64,000 nt of DNA. Source: JAJDZL01 sp965220665 (GTDB lineage: Bacteria > Pseudomonadota > Gammaproteobacteria > Arenicellales > JAJDZL01). The stretch is taken from NCBI GenBank assembly GCA_965220665.1, contig CBDCQQ010000004.1:124001-188000 (forward strand), in the 5' to 3' direction. Shown here piece after piece: positions 1 through 8,822 of this stretch; within the stretch, counting starts at the first letter, position 1, and every line of letters starts with the position of its first letter. The translations under genes and the position numbers were made by a program. Below the pieces are notes generated by a model. It was not told the origin of the DNA, made no database searches, and worked only from the letters and a program-made list of their open reading frames with translations.

Positions 1-428
1 ATGAAATTCGCAGCGTCCCATTTTGGGATACAGGTGATTTCGACCGGGACTTCAGATTCAACAATTATCAAAGTCGCTATCACAAACGGCACGTTGACCT
101 CATGGATGTTTTGGCTCGTTTCCAGGGGCGTGGGTCTGCACCGCTTGATGAAATTTCCAAGCTAATTGGCTTACCCGGTAAATCAGGAATCGGAGGTGCG
201 AATGTATTTGAAGCGTACCTTGACGGTCAGATTCAGGCAATACGCGATTATTGCGAAATCGATGCCTTGAATACTTACCTGATATTTCTGAGGTTTGAGT
301 TGATTCGAGGTGCTATATCGAAGACAAAGTACAGCGAAGAAGTAATACTGATACGAAGGTATCTTTCAGAATCGAATACCGCACATTTTACGGAATTTGT
401 GCAGAACTGGACCGAATCCGCCGGATAA
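1..428 (+). CDS. Predicted 3'-5' exonuclease, PolB-exonuclease-like (5' truncated)
   Basis: The reading frame is open from base 3, so the gene begins left of the window; an internal ATG at 102 is not the true start. The visible C-terminal part includes YHKRHVDLMDVLARF, then GRGSAPLDEISKLIGLPGK and a DYCEIDALNTYLIFLR segment. This pattern fits the predicted PolB-related 3'-5' exonuclease family (PF10108/COG3298), RNase H-like fold, where the Asp of HVDLMD and the late Y-C-x-x-D are expected catalytic metal ligands. The cellular role of the family is poorly defined. It converges with rne, leaving about 50 bases between the stops. Family assignment is by motif recognition only; the N-terminal DxE motif is outside the window. 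Confidence 0.72.
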   Translation, partial: EIRSVPFWDTGDFDRDFRFNNYQSRYHKRHVDLMDVLARFQGRGSAPLDEISKLIGLPGKSGIGGANVFEAYLDGQIQAIRDYCEIDALNTYLIFLRFELIRGAISKTKYSEEVILIRRYLSESNTAHFTEFVQNWTESAG

Positions 429-480
429 GCTGAGTTCTGAGGAGTACACAAATGCTGGTACTTCAAATTGGCTTTCCAAT

Positions 481-2559
481 TTAATCAGTGCCTGTATCTA
501 TTTGCACTGCATCCTTCTCAGATTTAGACGGACGCTTGCGAGACCGGGTTTGTCGCCGTGATGTGCTACTGCTTGGCTTCTTTCTGACTGAGCTATTCGG
601 GTCACCCGTTGCAATCTGTTCCGACTGTCCAGAGTTTGAATTGGGGTCAGGGTAATAGATTGAATTCCCTGAAGGGCGTCTCCGCTTTCTGTTCGATGTA
701 CTCTTCCTTGACTGACTTGCAGGTTTTTCTGCTGGGCTAGTTTGAGATTTAACTTTAGTTTTTTTAGAACGAGGACTGTTCTTTTCAGTGGCTTGAGTCT
801 GCTTCCTGCTACCTTTTCGTTTCTTTTTGGTTGTAGTTTCATCCTTTTCCGGTTTAGGTTGTTCCACTACTGCTTCCTCTTCACGACCAAATATTGAACT
901 AACGGCTTTCTTTAGCCAAGGTGTAGATCGCTTTTGTGACAAACCGGATTCCAGTCTGAGATTTTCCTGACTCACTGCTGCTTGCTGGGCATTGCTCCCA
1001 GAGTTGATAATGTTGTAGATTTCTGGATTGCCGTTGGAATTCTCAAGTGTGTAGCTGACTTTTTCATTCTCCTCAATTTCAGCTGCAGTAAATCGAACGA
1101 TGCGTTGATCGGGTATGAGTAAAGATCGAGTGGGGATAATGAACACCCGAGTTCCAGTCCGTGACTCAAGTGTATTGAGTTCATACCGCTTTTCGTTGAC
1201 TAAAAATGTGGCAACATCGACGGGCAGATGCGCATGAATCAATTCAGTGCTTTCCTTTCTTGATTCTTCTTCGATAAATCGCAAGGTGTTTAGCGCTGTG
1301 GAGGTGACACTTCGAATAAACCCTCGTCCTTTACAGCGAGGGCACTTTTCATGACTGGACTCTTCAATCGATGAGCGCAACCGCTGTCTGGATAGCTCCA
1401 ACAGTCCGAATTGCGATATTTTGCCGATTCGGGTTCGTGCCCGGTCTGACTCCACCGCTTCGGCAAAATGTTTTTCGATCTTTCTTCGATTACGAGGAGA
1501 GTTCATATCGATAAAATCGATGACAATCAATCCGCCGATATCTCTAACTCGTAACTGCTTGGCGATCTGGTCGACAGCTTCAAGGTTGGTTTGCATGGCA
1601 GTTTCTTCAATATCAGCACCTTTCGTTGAACGCGCTGAATTGACATCAATTGTTACCATGGCTTCGGTTTGCTCGATAACAATGACACCACCGTTCGGAA
1701 GGCTGACATCTCTTTCAAACGCGTTTTTGATTTGATGTTCGATCTGATATTTTGAGAATAGGGGGATCGTGCCACGGTAATGCTCAACCTGAACCTTTGC
1801 GGACGGCATGACATCTTTGACGAAGCGCTTTGTCTTCTCGAACAGATCGTTGTCATCAATGAGAATCTGCTTGACATCATCCCTAAGGTAATCTCTCAGG
1901 GTCCGCACGATCAGACTGCTTTCCTGATAAATCAGCATTGGTGCTTTGTTCTGCTCGGCGGTGGTTTCAATCGCGTTCCATAGATTAATCAGGTAATTCA
2001 GGTCGGCTTTGAAACTGTCAACACTCTGACCAATTCCAGCTGTGCGGGCAATAATTGAATGCTCGTCAGGAACTTCAAGTTTACCGAGTATTTCCTTGAG
2101 TTCGTGACGGCTAGACCCATCCACTTGCCGGGAGATGCCACCGCCGCGGGGATTGTTTGGCAGAAAAACAAGACAGCGTCCAGCGAGACTAATGAAAGTT
2201 GTCAGTGCTGCGCCTTTGCTGCCCCTTTCATTTTTTTCGACTTGGACGATCATCTCGGTGCCTACCTCAATGACATCCTGAACTTTGACCTGCGCCATTG
2301 GGGTTGACGCAGTGTAGTTACTGGAGAAGTAAATTCTCGAAATATCTTTAAGCGAAAGAAAGCCCTGACGTTGTGCGCCGTAGTCTACAAATACTGCTTC
2401 AAGACTGGGCTCTACCTTGGTAACCGTACCCTTGTATATATTTCCTCGTTTACTTTCGCTATTTAAAAATTCTATATCGAGATCAACCAGAGTTTGGCCA
2501 TCGACGATGGCGACCCGCAACTCCTCTGGGTGAGTAGCGTTGAATAACATGCGTTTCAT
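481..2559 (-). CDS. rne: Ribonuclease E, short C-terminal tail
   Basis: Endoribonuclease of mRNA decay and rRNA/tRNA maturation. The protein (692 residues) opens MKRMLFNATHPEE, as RNase E does. An S1 RNA-binding domain lies at about residues 38-125 (GNIYKGTVTKVEPSLEAVFV). The DNase-I-like catalytic part carries VTIDVNSAR near 303 and VIDFIDM near 346, both metal-binding Asp motifs. The Zn-link CPRCKGRG sits near 404-411. After about residue 510 the chain becomes a Lys/Arg/Ser-rich, low-complexity tail. E. coli RNase E has about 1061 residues, so much of the degradosome scaffold seems absent; RNase G has no such tail and is about 490 residues, so RNase E is preferred. It is divergent from rluC, the same neighbour arrangement as in E. 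coli. Confidence 0.95.
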   Translation of the reverse strand: MKRMLFNATHPEELRVAIVDGQTLVDLDIEFLNSESKRGNIYKGTVTKVEPSLEAVFVDYGAQRQGFLSLKDISRIYFSSNYTASTPMAQVKVQDVIEVGTEMIVQVEKNERGSKGAALTTFISLAGRCLVFLPNNPRGGGISRQVDGSSRHELKEILGKLEVPDEHSIIARTAGIGQSVDSFKADLNYLINLWNAIETTAEQNKAPMLIYQESSLIVRTLRDYLRDDVKQILIDDNDLFEKTKRFVKDVMPSAKVQVEHYRGTIPLFSKYQIEHQIKNAFERDVSLPNGGVIVIEQTEAMVTIDVNSARSTKGADIEETAMQTNLEAVDQIAKQLRVRDIGGLIVIDFIDMNSPRNRRKIEKHFAEAVESDRARTRIGKISQFGLLELSRQRLRSSIEESSHEKCPRCKGRGFIRSVTSTALNTLRFIEEESRKESTELIHAHLPVDVATFLVNEKRYELNTLESRTGTRVFIIPTRSLLIPDQRIVRFTAAEIEENEKVSYTLENSNGNPEIYNIINSGSNAQQAAVSQENLRLESGLSQKRSTPWLKKAVSSIFGREEEAVVEQPKPEKDETTTKKKRKGSRKQTQATEKNSPRSKKTKVKSQTSPAEKPASQSRKSTSNRKRRRPSGNSIYYPDPNSNSGQSEQIATGDPNSSVRKKPSSSTSRRQTRSRKRPSKSEKDAVQIDTGTD

Positions 2560-2995
2560 TAAAAAATTCCTCGAATGGCACCGCAGCGTGAAGGTTCACC
2601 GTTCTCTTGGGTGTGACGGGGAAAGCCAAACTGGAATAAATTCGAATCATCAGAACTGACTTAATCTAAAGTGCGGTGCGCCAATATTTTTCTTGTGGAA
2701 GAAGTACTTGTTGGTGTCAACTGGAAAAGCCTGTTGCACCCAAAGTACACCTTTGAATTTGTTCATAAAAACTCTGAAAGGACTGCGCAACTTGTGCGAC
2801 CCATTGCAAAATCAACCCAATTAACAATTAATTGGGATTCTAGGGTAGTTTCGTCCCATTTGCACACAACATTATACAAGGAACTTTGGTCAAATCTCCG
2901 GTCATGATTATTCAGGATAAGAAGAAAGCACCTTAGCATCCGGTAAATTCAACATATATTGAGATATTGGATATCTTCAAGTTCTAAATTTCTTA
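2560..2995. promoter_or_regulatory. rne-rluC divergent intergenic region
   Basis: About 435 AT-rich bases between divergent rne and rluC hold no gene I can support. Two dyads are visible: a 9-bp perfect inverted repeat at 2816-2836 (separate entry), and AGATAT/ATATCT around a 3-base spacer at 2962-2976, just upstream of rluC. In E. coli the rne transcript has a long structured 5' leader through which RNase E controls its own mRNA. The length here would allow the same, but that is inference. Confidence 0.5.
2816..2836. repeat. Perfect 9-bp inverted repeat in rne leader region
   Basis: CCCAATTAA, three bases, then TTAATTGGG. The dyad lies about 257 bases upstream of the rne start codon and 160 upstream of rluC. 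It is not followed by a T-run on either strand, so a terminator is unlikely. It could be an operator or a hairpin in the rne leader. Confidence 0.6.
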
Positions 2996-3976
2996 ATGTT
3001 AAAAATGCCTGAGAGTCGAAAGTGCAACTATGCGTCAGTCAATCTGATCGAGATTGATGCGGATTCCGAAAACCGTCGGTTAGACAATTTTTTGATCAGC
3101 ATTTTGCAGGGTGTGCCACACAGCCATATTTACAATCTCATTCGAACGGGACAAGTACGAGTCAATAGCGGAAGATCTAAAGCTGGTCGACGACTCAAGT
3201 CGGGTGATCGAGTGAGGGTGCCTCCAGTTATTACACGAAAAAAGGAGTTTGTCGGTGAGATCAGTCCAAAGTTGAAAAATTCGGTACAGCAAATTCTGTT
3301 TGAAGATGAATGTCTGATTGTTCTCGACAAACCTCCTGGCATTGCTGTTCACTCTGGCACCCGACACAATTTCGGACTGATTGAAGCAATGAAATTGATA
3401 CGAAAGAATGAGCCAGGTATCGAACTCGTACATCGCTTGGACAAAGATACATCAGGCGTTTTGATACTAGCTAAAAATAGCCGGACACTAAGAAATCTTC
3501 AGGCCCAATGGCGTCGGGAGGAACTTTCACATTCATTGAGTAAACACTATCTGGCGTTGCTCAAAGATAGATGGGAATATCCATCAGAAAGGTGCGTGGA
3601 AACTCCACCGGTCAATCACTCAAAGAACTCGGGAAAACGACAAACTGCCGCAGCATCAGTAAGTTATTTTTCTCCAGTTCGCAATTTTCGCAGTTGCGTC
3701 TTGGTGAGCATCGAACTTCTTACAGGCAAAACACATCAGGCGCGTCAGCACGCATTACACATCGGACAGCCTATTGCCGGTGACAGAAAATATGGCGACC
3801 GAGATTTTAACCGCCAAATGCAGAAAATAGGATTAAAGCGTATGTTTCTGCATGCAAGCAGAGTTTCGATCATTCACCCAATCAGTAAACAACAGGTAAT
3901 GTTTGAGTCGGAACTGCCCGCAGACCTTACAGCCGTCATTAAACAACTAAGTGATCAAGAGGAAGTATTCGAATGA
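2996..3976 (+). CDS. rluC: 23S rRNA pseudouridine synthase RluC
   Basis: Isomerises uridines to pseudouridine in 23S rRNA (positions 955, 2504 and 2580 in E. coli). The 326-residue product has an S4-like RNA-binding domain at about 17-75 (RLDNFLISILQGVPHSHIYNLIRTGQVRVN). The RluA-family catalytic motif is HRLDKDTSGVLI, with the catalytic Asp near residue 149. KTHQARQH and the late AGDRKYGD motif are also present. An alternative ATG lies three codons downstream at 3005, and no clear ribosome-binding site decides between them. The neighbours rne and maf match the E. coli order rne-rluC-yceF. The stop overlaps the next start by 4 bases, so the two are co-translated. RluC rather than RluD is inferred from context. 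Confidence 0.92.
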   Translation: MLKMPESRKCNYASVNLIEIDADSENRRLDNFLISILQGVPHSHIYNLIRTGQVRVNSGRSKAGRRLKSGDRVRVPPVITRKKEFVGEISPKLKNSVQQILFEDECLIVLDKPPGIAVHSGTRHNFGLIEAMKLIRKNEPGIELVHRLDKDTSGVLILAKNSRTLRNLQAQWRREELSHSLSKHYLALLKDRWEYPSERCVETPPVNHSKNSGKRQTAAASVSYFSPVRNFRSCVLVSIELLTGKTHQARQHALHIGQPIAGDRKYGDRDFNRQMQKIGLKRMFLHASRVSIIHPISKQQVMFESELPADLTAVIKQLSDQEEVFE

Positions 3977-4353
3977 GTTCAAAAAAATTTCATGCGATCT
4001 GTAATTCAGACGACCTTAAATCTGGAGGAACCGGTGTCAAATTCAATTTAACCGTCGGTTCACAGCCCGTACCAGCTTTCGTGGTTCGTTTTGAAGGTTC
4101 CGTCTATGCATATTTGAATCGTTGTGCTCACATGATGCTGGAATTGGACTGGGATGATGCTGAATACTTCGATACTTCGGGTGAATATCTGATCTGTAGC
4201 AATCATGGTGCACTTTATGAACCGAATACCGGCGTCTGTGTGAATGGCCCTTGTTATGGCGCTTCACTCATTGCTATTTCGGTAAAAGAAATCGAATCAA
4301 CGGTCGTTCTAGATGACGAACGGTTTGAAATCCATCATACTGAGAAGTCCTAG
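3973..4353 (+). CDS. Small Rieske [2Fe-2S] ferredoxin-like protein
   Basis: Cytoplasmic single-domain Rieske protein of 126 residues, no signal peptide. Both cluster motifs are intact: Cys51-Ala-His53 and Cys75-Ser-Asn-His78, followed by GALYEPNTGVCVNGPC, the usual loop of soluble Rieske ferredoxins. The start overlaps the rluC stop by 4 bases. It probably acts as an electron carrier; the partner is not visible here. Some gammaproteobacteria place a Rieske gene beside rluC, so the pairing is not random, but its function there is not known to me. Confidence 0.85.
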   Translation: MSSKKFHAICNSDDLKSGGTGVKFNLTVGSQPVPAFVVRFEGSVYAYLNRCAHMMLELDWDDAEYFDTSGEYLICSNHGALYEPNTGVCVNGPCYGASLIAISVKEIESTVVLDDERFEIHHTEKS

Positions 4354-4362
4354 TACTTTTGT

Positions 4363-5010
4363 TTACTGTAGAATTGAAACTCCTTCACGTGCCAACATGT
4401 CAATAAGGCGGATGAGGGGGAGCCCCAACAGGGCATTTGGATCGGAACCATCAAATCGCTTTAACAGCACGATTCCCAGACCTTCTGAACGCAAACTTCC
4501 GCCACAATCGTAAGGTTCATCTTTATCAATGTAATTCTCAATCATCGAGCGAGTTAGATTTCGAAATACGACACGGTAGGGGATAACGTCTGACTGCACA
4601 TTGCCTGTTCCTGAATTGATCAGCGCTAATCCTGTCAGTAGTATCACTTCTCTTTTTGACATGAGTTCGAGTTGTGATATAGCACACTCCCGATTTGCTG
4701 GCTTACCGAGAATTTGGTCACCAACCACAGCAACTTGATCTGATCCAATTACCAGGTGATCAGGATAGCGGTCAGTTGCAGCGCTGGCCTTTTCAACGGA
4801 TAGGCGTTTGACCAACTGCGGCGGTGATTCTCCTGATTTAGGTGACTCATCGATGCTGGGTTTGAATACCTCGAACGGAATTTCGAGTTTTTCCAGTACT
4901 TTTCGGCGGGCCTCGGATGATGATGCAAGCACTATTTCAGTGTTGTGTGAAATTCTGTCAGTTACATGATCGATCATTAGACTCTTCTCACTTGTCAGAA
5001 TGACACGCAA
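4363..5010 (-). CDS. maf: Maf-family nucleotide pyrophosphatase (YceF type)
   Basis: House-cleaning enzyme hydrolysing non-canonical or methylated nucleoside triphosphates (E. coli YceF: 7-methyl-GTP). Visible motifs are IVLASSSEARRKVLEKL near residues 26-42 (the Maf signature SxSxRR), then VIGSDQVAV with GKP and the late EPYDCGGSLRSEGLG segment. The N-terminus looks about 20 residues longer than the family norm; an internal Met at residue 12 could be the real start. It converges with the Rieske gene and diverges from rpmF. E. coli yceF has the same neighbours (rluC on one side, yceD-rpmF on the other), which supports the YceF subgroup. Confidence 0.9.
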   Translation of the reverse strand: MRVILTSEKSLMIDHVTDRISHNTEIVLASSSEARRKVLEKLEIPFEVFKPSIDESPKSGESPPQLVKRLSVEKASAATDRYPDHLVIGSDQVAVVGDQILGKPANRECAISQLELMSKREVILLTGLALINSGTGNVQSDVIPYRVVFRNLTRSMIENYIDKDEPYDCGGSLRSEGLGIVLLKRFDGSDPNALLGLPLIRLIDMLAREGVSILQ

Positions 5011-5380
5011 ATTTATAGTGCCAGATTGCCAATTGGCTCAAAATGTTCGCTTTCAGTTTTGCTTTATAATGTTCGTGTTTCAAAGCTGCTTCGATTTAAA
5101 TTACAAGAACTTGTAAGGGATGCGGGCAGGTTGGGTGCTTGCATCGGTTAAGGGGGATTTTCCGTGGTGCCTTAAGTGCTCAGCCATGGAGTTTCAAAAA
5201 TATTGTATGAAATTCCCTGCTCGAAAATATGTTTGGCTATTGACAGTGTATTATCGCAATTCAGTCTCATTGACAGTAGGTTGAAACGATTTTAAAAACT
5301 GGAGTTCGAGCCAGAAACCAAAAAAAATTCAAGAATACCGAAAGAGTAGTTCATTACAACCATTAGTTTGAGGAAACAAA
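5011..5380. promoter_or_regulatory. maf-rpmF intergenic region, no yceD
   Basis: This stretch carries no recognisable gene. In E. coli the DUF177 gene yceD stands here directly upstream of rpmF; I find no frame encoding it. A TATAAT hexamer lies at 5065-5070 reading towards rpmF, but no good -35 sits at standard distance, so it is only a weak promoter candidate. If it is the promoter, the rpmF transcript would have a leader of roughly 300 bases. Confidence 0.4.
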
Positions 5381-5575
5381 GTGGCCGTACAACAAAGAAA
5401 GAAGTCCAAATCAATGCGTAATATGCGTCGCTCACATCACGCACTTAGCAAGCCAACTCTGTCGATTGAACCAGAGACTGGTGAGTTGCACAGACGTCAC
5501 CATGTTTCCAATGATGGTTATTATCGAGGCAAGCGGGTTTTGCCAGAAGAACTGATCTCGGACGAGGACGAATAG
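5381..5575 (+). CDS. rpmF: 50S ribosomal protein L32
   Basis: Component of the large ribosomal subunit. The 64-residue product starts MAVQQRKKSKSMRNMRRSHH, the typical basic L32 N-terminus, and carries SNDGYYRGKRVL near the end. The start codon is GTG, preceded by GAGGAAAC as ribosome-binding site. The Zn-binding cysteines present in some L32 proteins are absent, as in E. coli. It leads the fatty-acid cluster, with plsX 67 bases downstream. Confidence 0.95.
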   Translation: MAVQQRKKSKSMRNMRRSHHALSKPTLSIEPETGELHRRHHVSNDGYYRGKRVLPEELISDEDE

Positions 5576-5642
5576 TAAGCCAGCTAAAATCCCGCTGGTT
5601 ATTTGATTCAATTTCCGCCTCAACGAGGCTGGTTGACTTAAC

Positions 5643-6659
5643 ATGGTAAATTCCATTGCGGTCGATGCGATGGGCGGGGATTTCGGGCCGCAAGTTACAG
5701 TGCCTGCCACCATAGCTGCGCTGTCTGATGCCAACGATTTGCAGTTTGTGTTGGTTGGAGATCAGGCGCAACTCGAAGCGCTGATAGATCAGCACAGCCA
5801 CTCAGACTCCTCTCGTCTCAAAATTCATCATGCTTCTGAAACGGTTGCGATGGATGACTCACCAACCTTCGCGCTCCGCAGGAAGAGAGACTCCTCAATG
5901 CGCGTTGCGATGGATCTTGTCAAATCGGGTTCGGCCAGTGCCTGCGTCAGTGCCGGAAACACAGGTGCTCTGACTGCAATTGCTCACGTTGTTCTGCGTC
6001 CCCTGCCAGGAATTCATCGTCCCGCTATTATTGGACAGATTCCAACTGTCGACGGATTCGTCAATGTTCTGGATCTAGGTGCAAATGTTGAGTGTTCGGC
6101 TCAGGTACTGTTCCAATTTGGCGTTATGGGTGCGACATTCGTTAAATACATGGAGGGCATTGACAAGCCAAAAGTGGCACTATTGAATATTGGAATTGAA
6201 GCGATTAAAGGTAATCAAACGATCAAGGATGCTGCTGCACTGTTTGAGGCTAGTGAACTAAATTATCAGGGATACATAGAAGGTGATAGAATTTTTTCTG
6301 GCGATGTAAATGTGATCGTTTGTGACGGATTTTCTGGCAACGTGGTCATTAAGACCGGCGCAGGGGTCTCGCATTTTATTCAGAGTACATTACGTGAAGA
6401 ATTTGAGAGAAGTTTCGTGAGCAAGTTGGTAGCGCTGGCTGCACAACCGGCATTCAGACGCGCAAAAAATAGAATTGACCCAAGGGTATATAACGGTGCA
6501 GCACTAATCGGATTGACTGGATCAGTCATCAAGAGCCACGGAGCGGCAGATCAGCTGGCATTTCAACATGCATTGCGTAAAGCGGTGAATGAAGTCAAGA
6601 ACGAAGTGCCTGCAAGAATTAATGAACAGATATCTGTTCTTGCTGCAAGCTCCTTATGA
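5643..6659 (+). CDS. plsX: Phosphate acyltransferase PlsX
   Basis: Converts acyl-ACP and phosphate to acyl-phosphate, the first step feeding PlsY for membrane phospholipids. Peripheral membrane enzyme. The 338-residue length is typical. The N-terminal IAVDAMGGDFGP motif is the family hallmark; AGNTGALT near residue 103 and CDGFSGNVVIKTGAG near 227 are conserved PlsX segments. It follows rpmF as in E. coli, and its stop overlaps the fabH start by 4 bases (ATGA), so translation is probably coupled. Confidence 0.96.
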   Translation: MVNSIAVDAMGGDFGPQVTVPATIAALSDANDLQFVLVGDQAQLEALIDQHSHSDSSRLKIHHASETVAMDDSPTFALRRKRDSSMRVAMDLVKSGSASACVSAGNTGALTAIAHVVLRPLPGIHRPAIIGQIPTVDGFVNVLDLGANVECSAQVLFQFGVMGATFVKYMEGIDKPKVALLNIGIEAIKGNQTIKDAAALFEASELNYQGYIEGDRIFSGDVNVIVCDGFSGNVVIKTGAGVSHFIQSTLREEFERSFVSKLVALAAQPAFRRAKNRIDPRVYNGAALIGLTGSVIKSHGAADQLAFQHALRKAVNEVKNEVPARINEQISVLAASSL

Positions 6660-7624
6660 GTTTCTCAAAAATCATTGCAACTGGAAGCTATCTACCGACC
6701 GGTGTCGTGACAAACTATGATCTTGAAAAAATGGTTGACACCAGTCATGATTGGATCTATTCAAGAACTGGCATCGAACAACGACACATCGCGGATTCCG
6801 ATGAAACAACTTGCGACCTGGCAGAACAGGCAGTTTATGCCGCGATGGAATCAGGTCGCTTTGATGCCAGTGATATTGACCTTATCGTTGTCGCTACAAC
6901 CACGGCGGACCAAGTGTTTCCCAGTACGGCTTGCATATTGCAGGAGCGTCTGGGTATCCGTAATTCACCTGCGTTTGATGTGCAGGCGGTATGTGCCGGA
7001 TTTTTATATGCCATTGATATCGCGGATAAATTTATTCGTACCGATTGTGCAAGCCGTGCATTGGTTATTGGCGCAGAAACTTTCTCCCGAATCATCGATT
7101 GGACAGATCGAACAACATGTGTATTATTTGGAGACGGTGCGGGTGCTGTCGTATTGGAATCCTCAGGCACACCCGGTATCCATTCCACCCACTTGCGGGC
7201 TAACGGTACATACAAAGACCTGTTGAGTGTGCCAGTAGGCGTTTCCCGAAATTTCGATCAGGTTATCAATGGTTCCGCCTATACACAGATGCAGGGCGGT
7301 GAGGTGTTCAAAATTGCTGTTAAATGTATGGAACAAATTGCAGTCGAAGCACTTGAGGCCAACGAAGCGGTTGTTGATCAGGTTGACTGGTTGATACCTC
7401 ATCAGGCAAATATTCGAATAATTACTGCGACAGCCAGACGATTGGGTATACCAATGGAGAAAGTAATCGTTACAATAAATCAGCATGGAAATACTTCGGC
7501 AGCCTCAATTCCACTTGCTTTGGATACAGCCGTTCGCGATGGGCGAATAAATGCCGGCGACACTATTTTGATCGAAGGATTTGGTGGCGGATTTACTTGG
7601 GGCTCCGCATTTTTGACATACTAG
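6656..7624 (+). CDS. fabH: 3-oxoacyl-ACP synthase III
   Basis: Starts fatty acid synthesis by condensing acetyl-CoA with malonyl-ACP. The 322 residues include the thiolase-fold catalytic triad: Cys in VQAVCAGFLYA (about 113), His in WLIPHQANIRI (about 248) and Asn in INQHGNTSAASIP (about 278). GFGGGFTWGSAF is the conserved C-terminal oxyanion loop. The start overlaps plsX. Normally fabD follows directly, but here fabG begins after a single base. Confidence 0.96.
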   Translation: MSFSKIIATGSYLPTGVVTNYDLEKMVDTSHDWIYSRTGIEQRHIADSDETTCDLAEQAVYAAMESGRFDASDIDLIVVATTTADQVFPSTACILQERLGIRNSPAFDVQAVCAGFLYAIDIADKFIRTDCASRALVIGAETFSRIIDWTDRTTCVLFGDGAGAVVLESSGTPGIHSTHLRANGTYKDLLSVPVGVSRNFDQVINGSAYTQMQGGEVFKIAVKCMEQIAVEALEANEAVVDQVDWLIPHQANIRIITATARRLGIPMEKVIVTINQHGNTSAASIPLALDTAVRDGRINAGDTILIEGFGGGFTWGSAFLTY

Positions 7625-7625
7625 A

Positions 7626-8375
7626 ATGACTAATCTTTTATCTGACAATATATGTTTGGTTACTGGTGCAACCCGAGGGATCGGTCGCGCTGTGGCAGAG
7701 TCATTTGCTGCCGAGAGCGGTATAGTAATTGGCACAGGTACAACTGATAGTGGGGCGGCTCAAATTACCGAATATCTGAATACTGCAGGAGCGTCGGGCG
7801 AGGGGATGCGTCTAGATGTCAACGATGTCGATTCAATTACCGACCTCCAGACGAAAATTCAAGAAAAGTATGGTGCCGTGAGTGTTCTGGTCAATAACGC
7901 AGGTATTTCTCGAAACAACCTTGTGATGCGAATCAAGGATGCAGAGTGGGAAGAGATTATCGAGACAAACCTCAATTCTGTATACAGAATGTGCAAGACG
8001 TTTATGCGAGGAATGATGAAACAGCGATACGGAAGGATTATTAACGTTTCTTCCGTAGTCGGACACATTGGCAATATTGGACAGGCACACTACTCAGCCT
8101 CAAAGTCTGCAATACTGGGTTTTTCAAAGTCCCTCGCTATGGAAATTGCGACCCGAAACGTGACCGTGAATATGGTTGTGCCCGGGTTCATTGACACAGA
8201 CATGACCAACGTACTTGATGAAAGGGTGCGCGATAATTTGCTTGGCAATATCCCAATGGGACGGATGGGGCAACCCGAGGAAGTCGCCAATGCTGTGGTT
8301 TTTCTTGCATCATCGCAAAGTTCTTACATTACCGGCTCAACAATATTTGTTGATGGCGGCATGATTCGACACTGA
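7626..8375 (+). CDS. fabG: 3-oxoacyl-ACP reductase
   Basis: NADPH-dependent reduction of 3-oxoacyl-ACP in the elongation cycle. A classical short-chain dehydrogenase of 249 residues. The Rossmann motif is TGATRGIGRAVAE; NNAGISRNNLVMR follows; the catalytic Ser is in NVSSVVG and the Tyr-x-x-x-Lys in HYSASKSA. The C-terminus SYITGSTIFVDGGM is characteristic of FabG. It sits between fabH and acpP, and fabD is missing upstream. Confidence 0.95.
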   Translation: MTNLLSDNICLVTGATRGIGRAVAESFAAESGIVIGTGTTDSGAAQITEYLNTAGASGEGMRLDVNDVDSITDLQTKIQEKYGAVSVLVNNAGISRNNLVMRIKDAEWEEIIETNLNSVYRMCKTFMRGMMKQRYGRIINVSSVVGHIGNIGQAHYSASKSAILGFSKSLAMEIATRNVTVNMVVPGFIDTDMTNVLDERVRDNLLGNIPMGRMGQPEEVANAVVFLASSQSSYITGSTIFVDGGMIRH

Positions 8376-8471
8376 CCATTGATAATGGATTCAGCAATTC
8401 GATATACAATTTTTAATTTGGTTAGTGTTAACATTTTTCAATTAACCTTACTCTCTCGGAGGTAATCATTA

Positions 8472-8735
8472 ATGGACGGCAGCGGTCAGGAAACAATTGA
8501 ACAACGAGTCATTCGACTTGTAATTGAAAAATTGTGTGAGAACACAAATCCCCCTCCTGTAGTCACTCGAGACACGTCATTTACCGATGATTTACACGCG
8601 GATTCACTAGATACCGTAGAACTCGTGATGGAATTAGAACAGGAATTCGACTTGGATATTCCGGATGACGTACAGGAAAGCATAACCACTGTCGGTTCAG
8701 CTGTGGATTTCATTGAAGCGAACTTCAAAGACTGA
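8472..8735 (+). CDS. acpP: Acyl carrier protein
   Basis: Carries growing acyl chains on 4'-phosphopantetheine. The attachment Ser lies in the canonical DSLDTVEL motif, within FTDDLHADSLDTVELVMELEQEF. The acidic helical composition is typical. At 87 residues it is about nine longer than E. coli ACP, because of an N-terminal MDGSGQETI extension before the usual start. No closer Met is available and a CGGAGGT ribosome-binding site precedes this ATG, so the start stands. The 96-base gap before it may hold its own promoter, as acpP is usually expressed above its neighbours. Confidence 0.95.
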   Translation: MDGSGQETIEQRVIRLVIEKLCENTNPPPVVTRDTSFTDDLHADSLDTVELVMELEQEFDLDIPDDVQESITTVGSAVDFIEANFKD

Positions 8736-8822
8736 GCCTCTTGATAGTGGTTTAAGCGAAATCCATTGAAGTCGTCGCTTCGATACACAATCCATAAATT
8801 CTTCCCCGCCACTGATTAGCCA

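Noticed and set aside
465..482. AAATTGG/CCAATTT hairpin between the exonuclease gene and rne
   Set aside because: AT-only stem of 7 pairs overlapping the rne stop, with no T-run; too weak to call a terminator.
2671..2907. A 78-codon open frame in the rne-rluC spacer
   Set aside because: No ribosome-binding site or recognisable family. It lies over the inverted repeat of the regulatory region and the composition looks non-coding.
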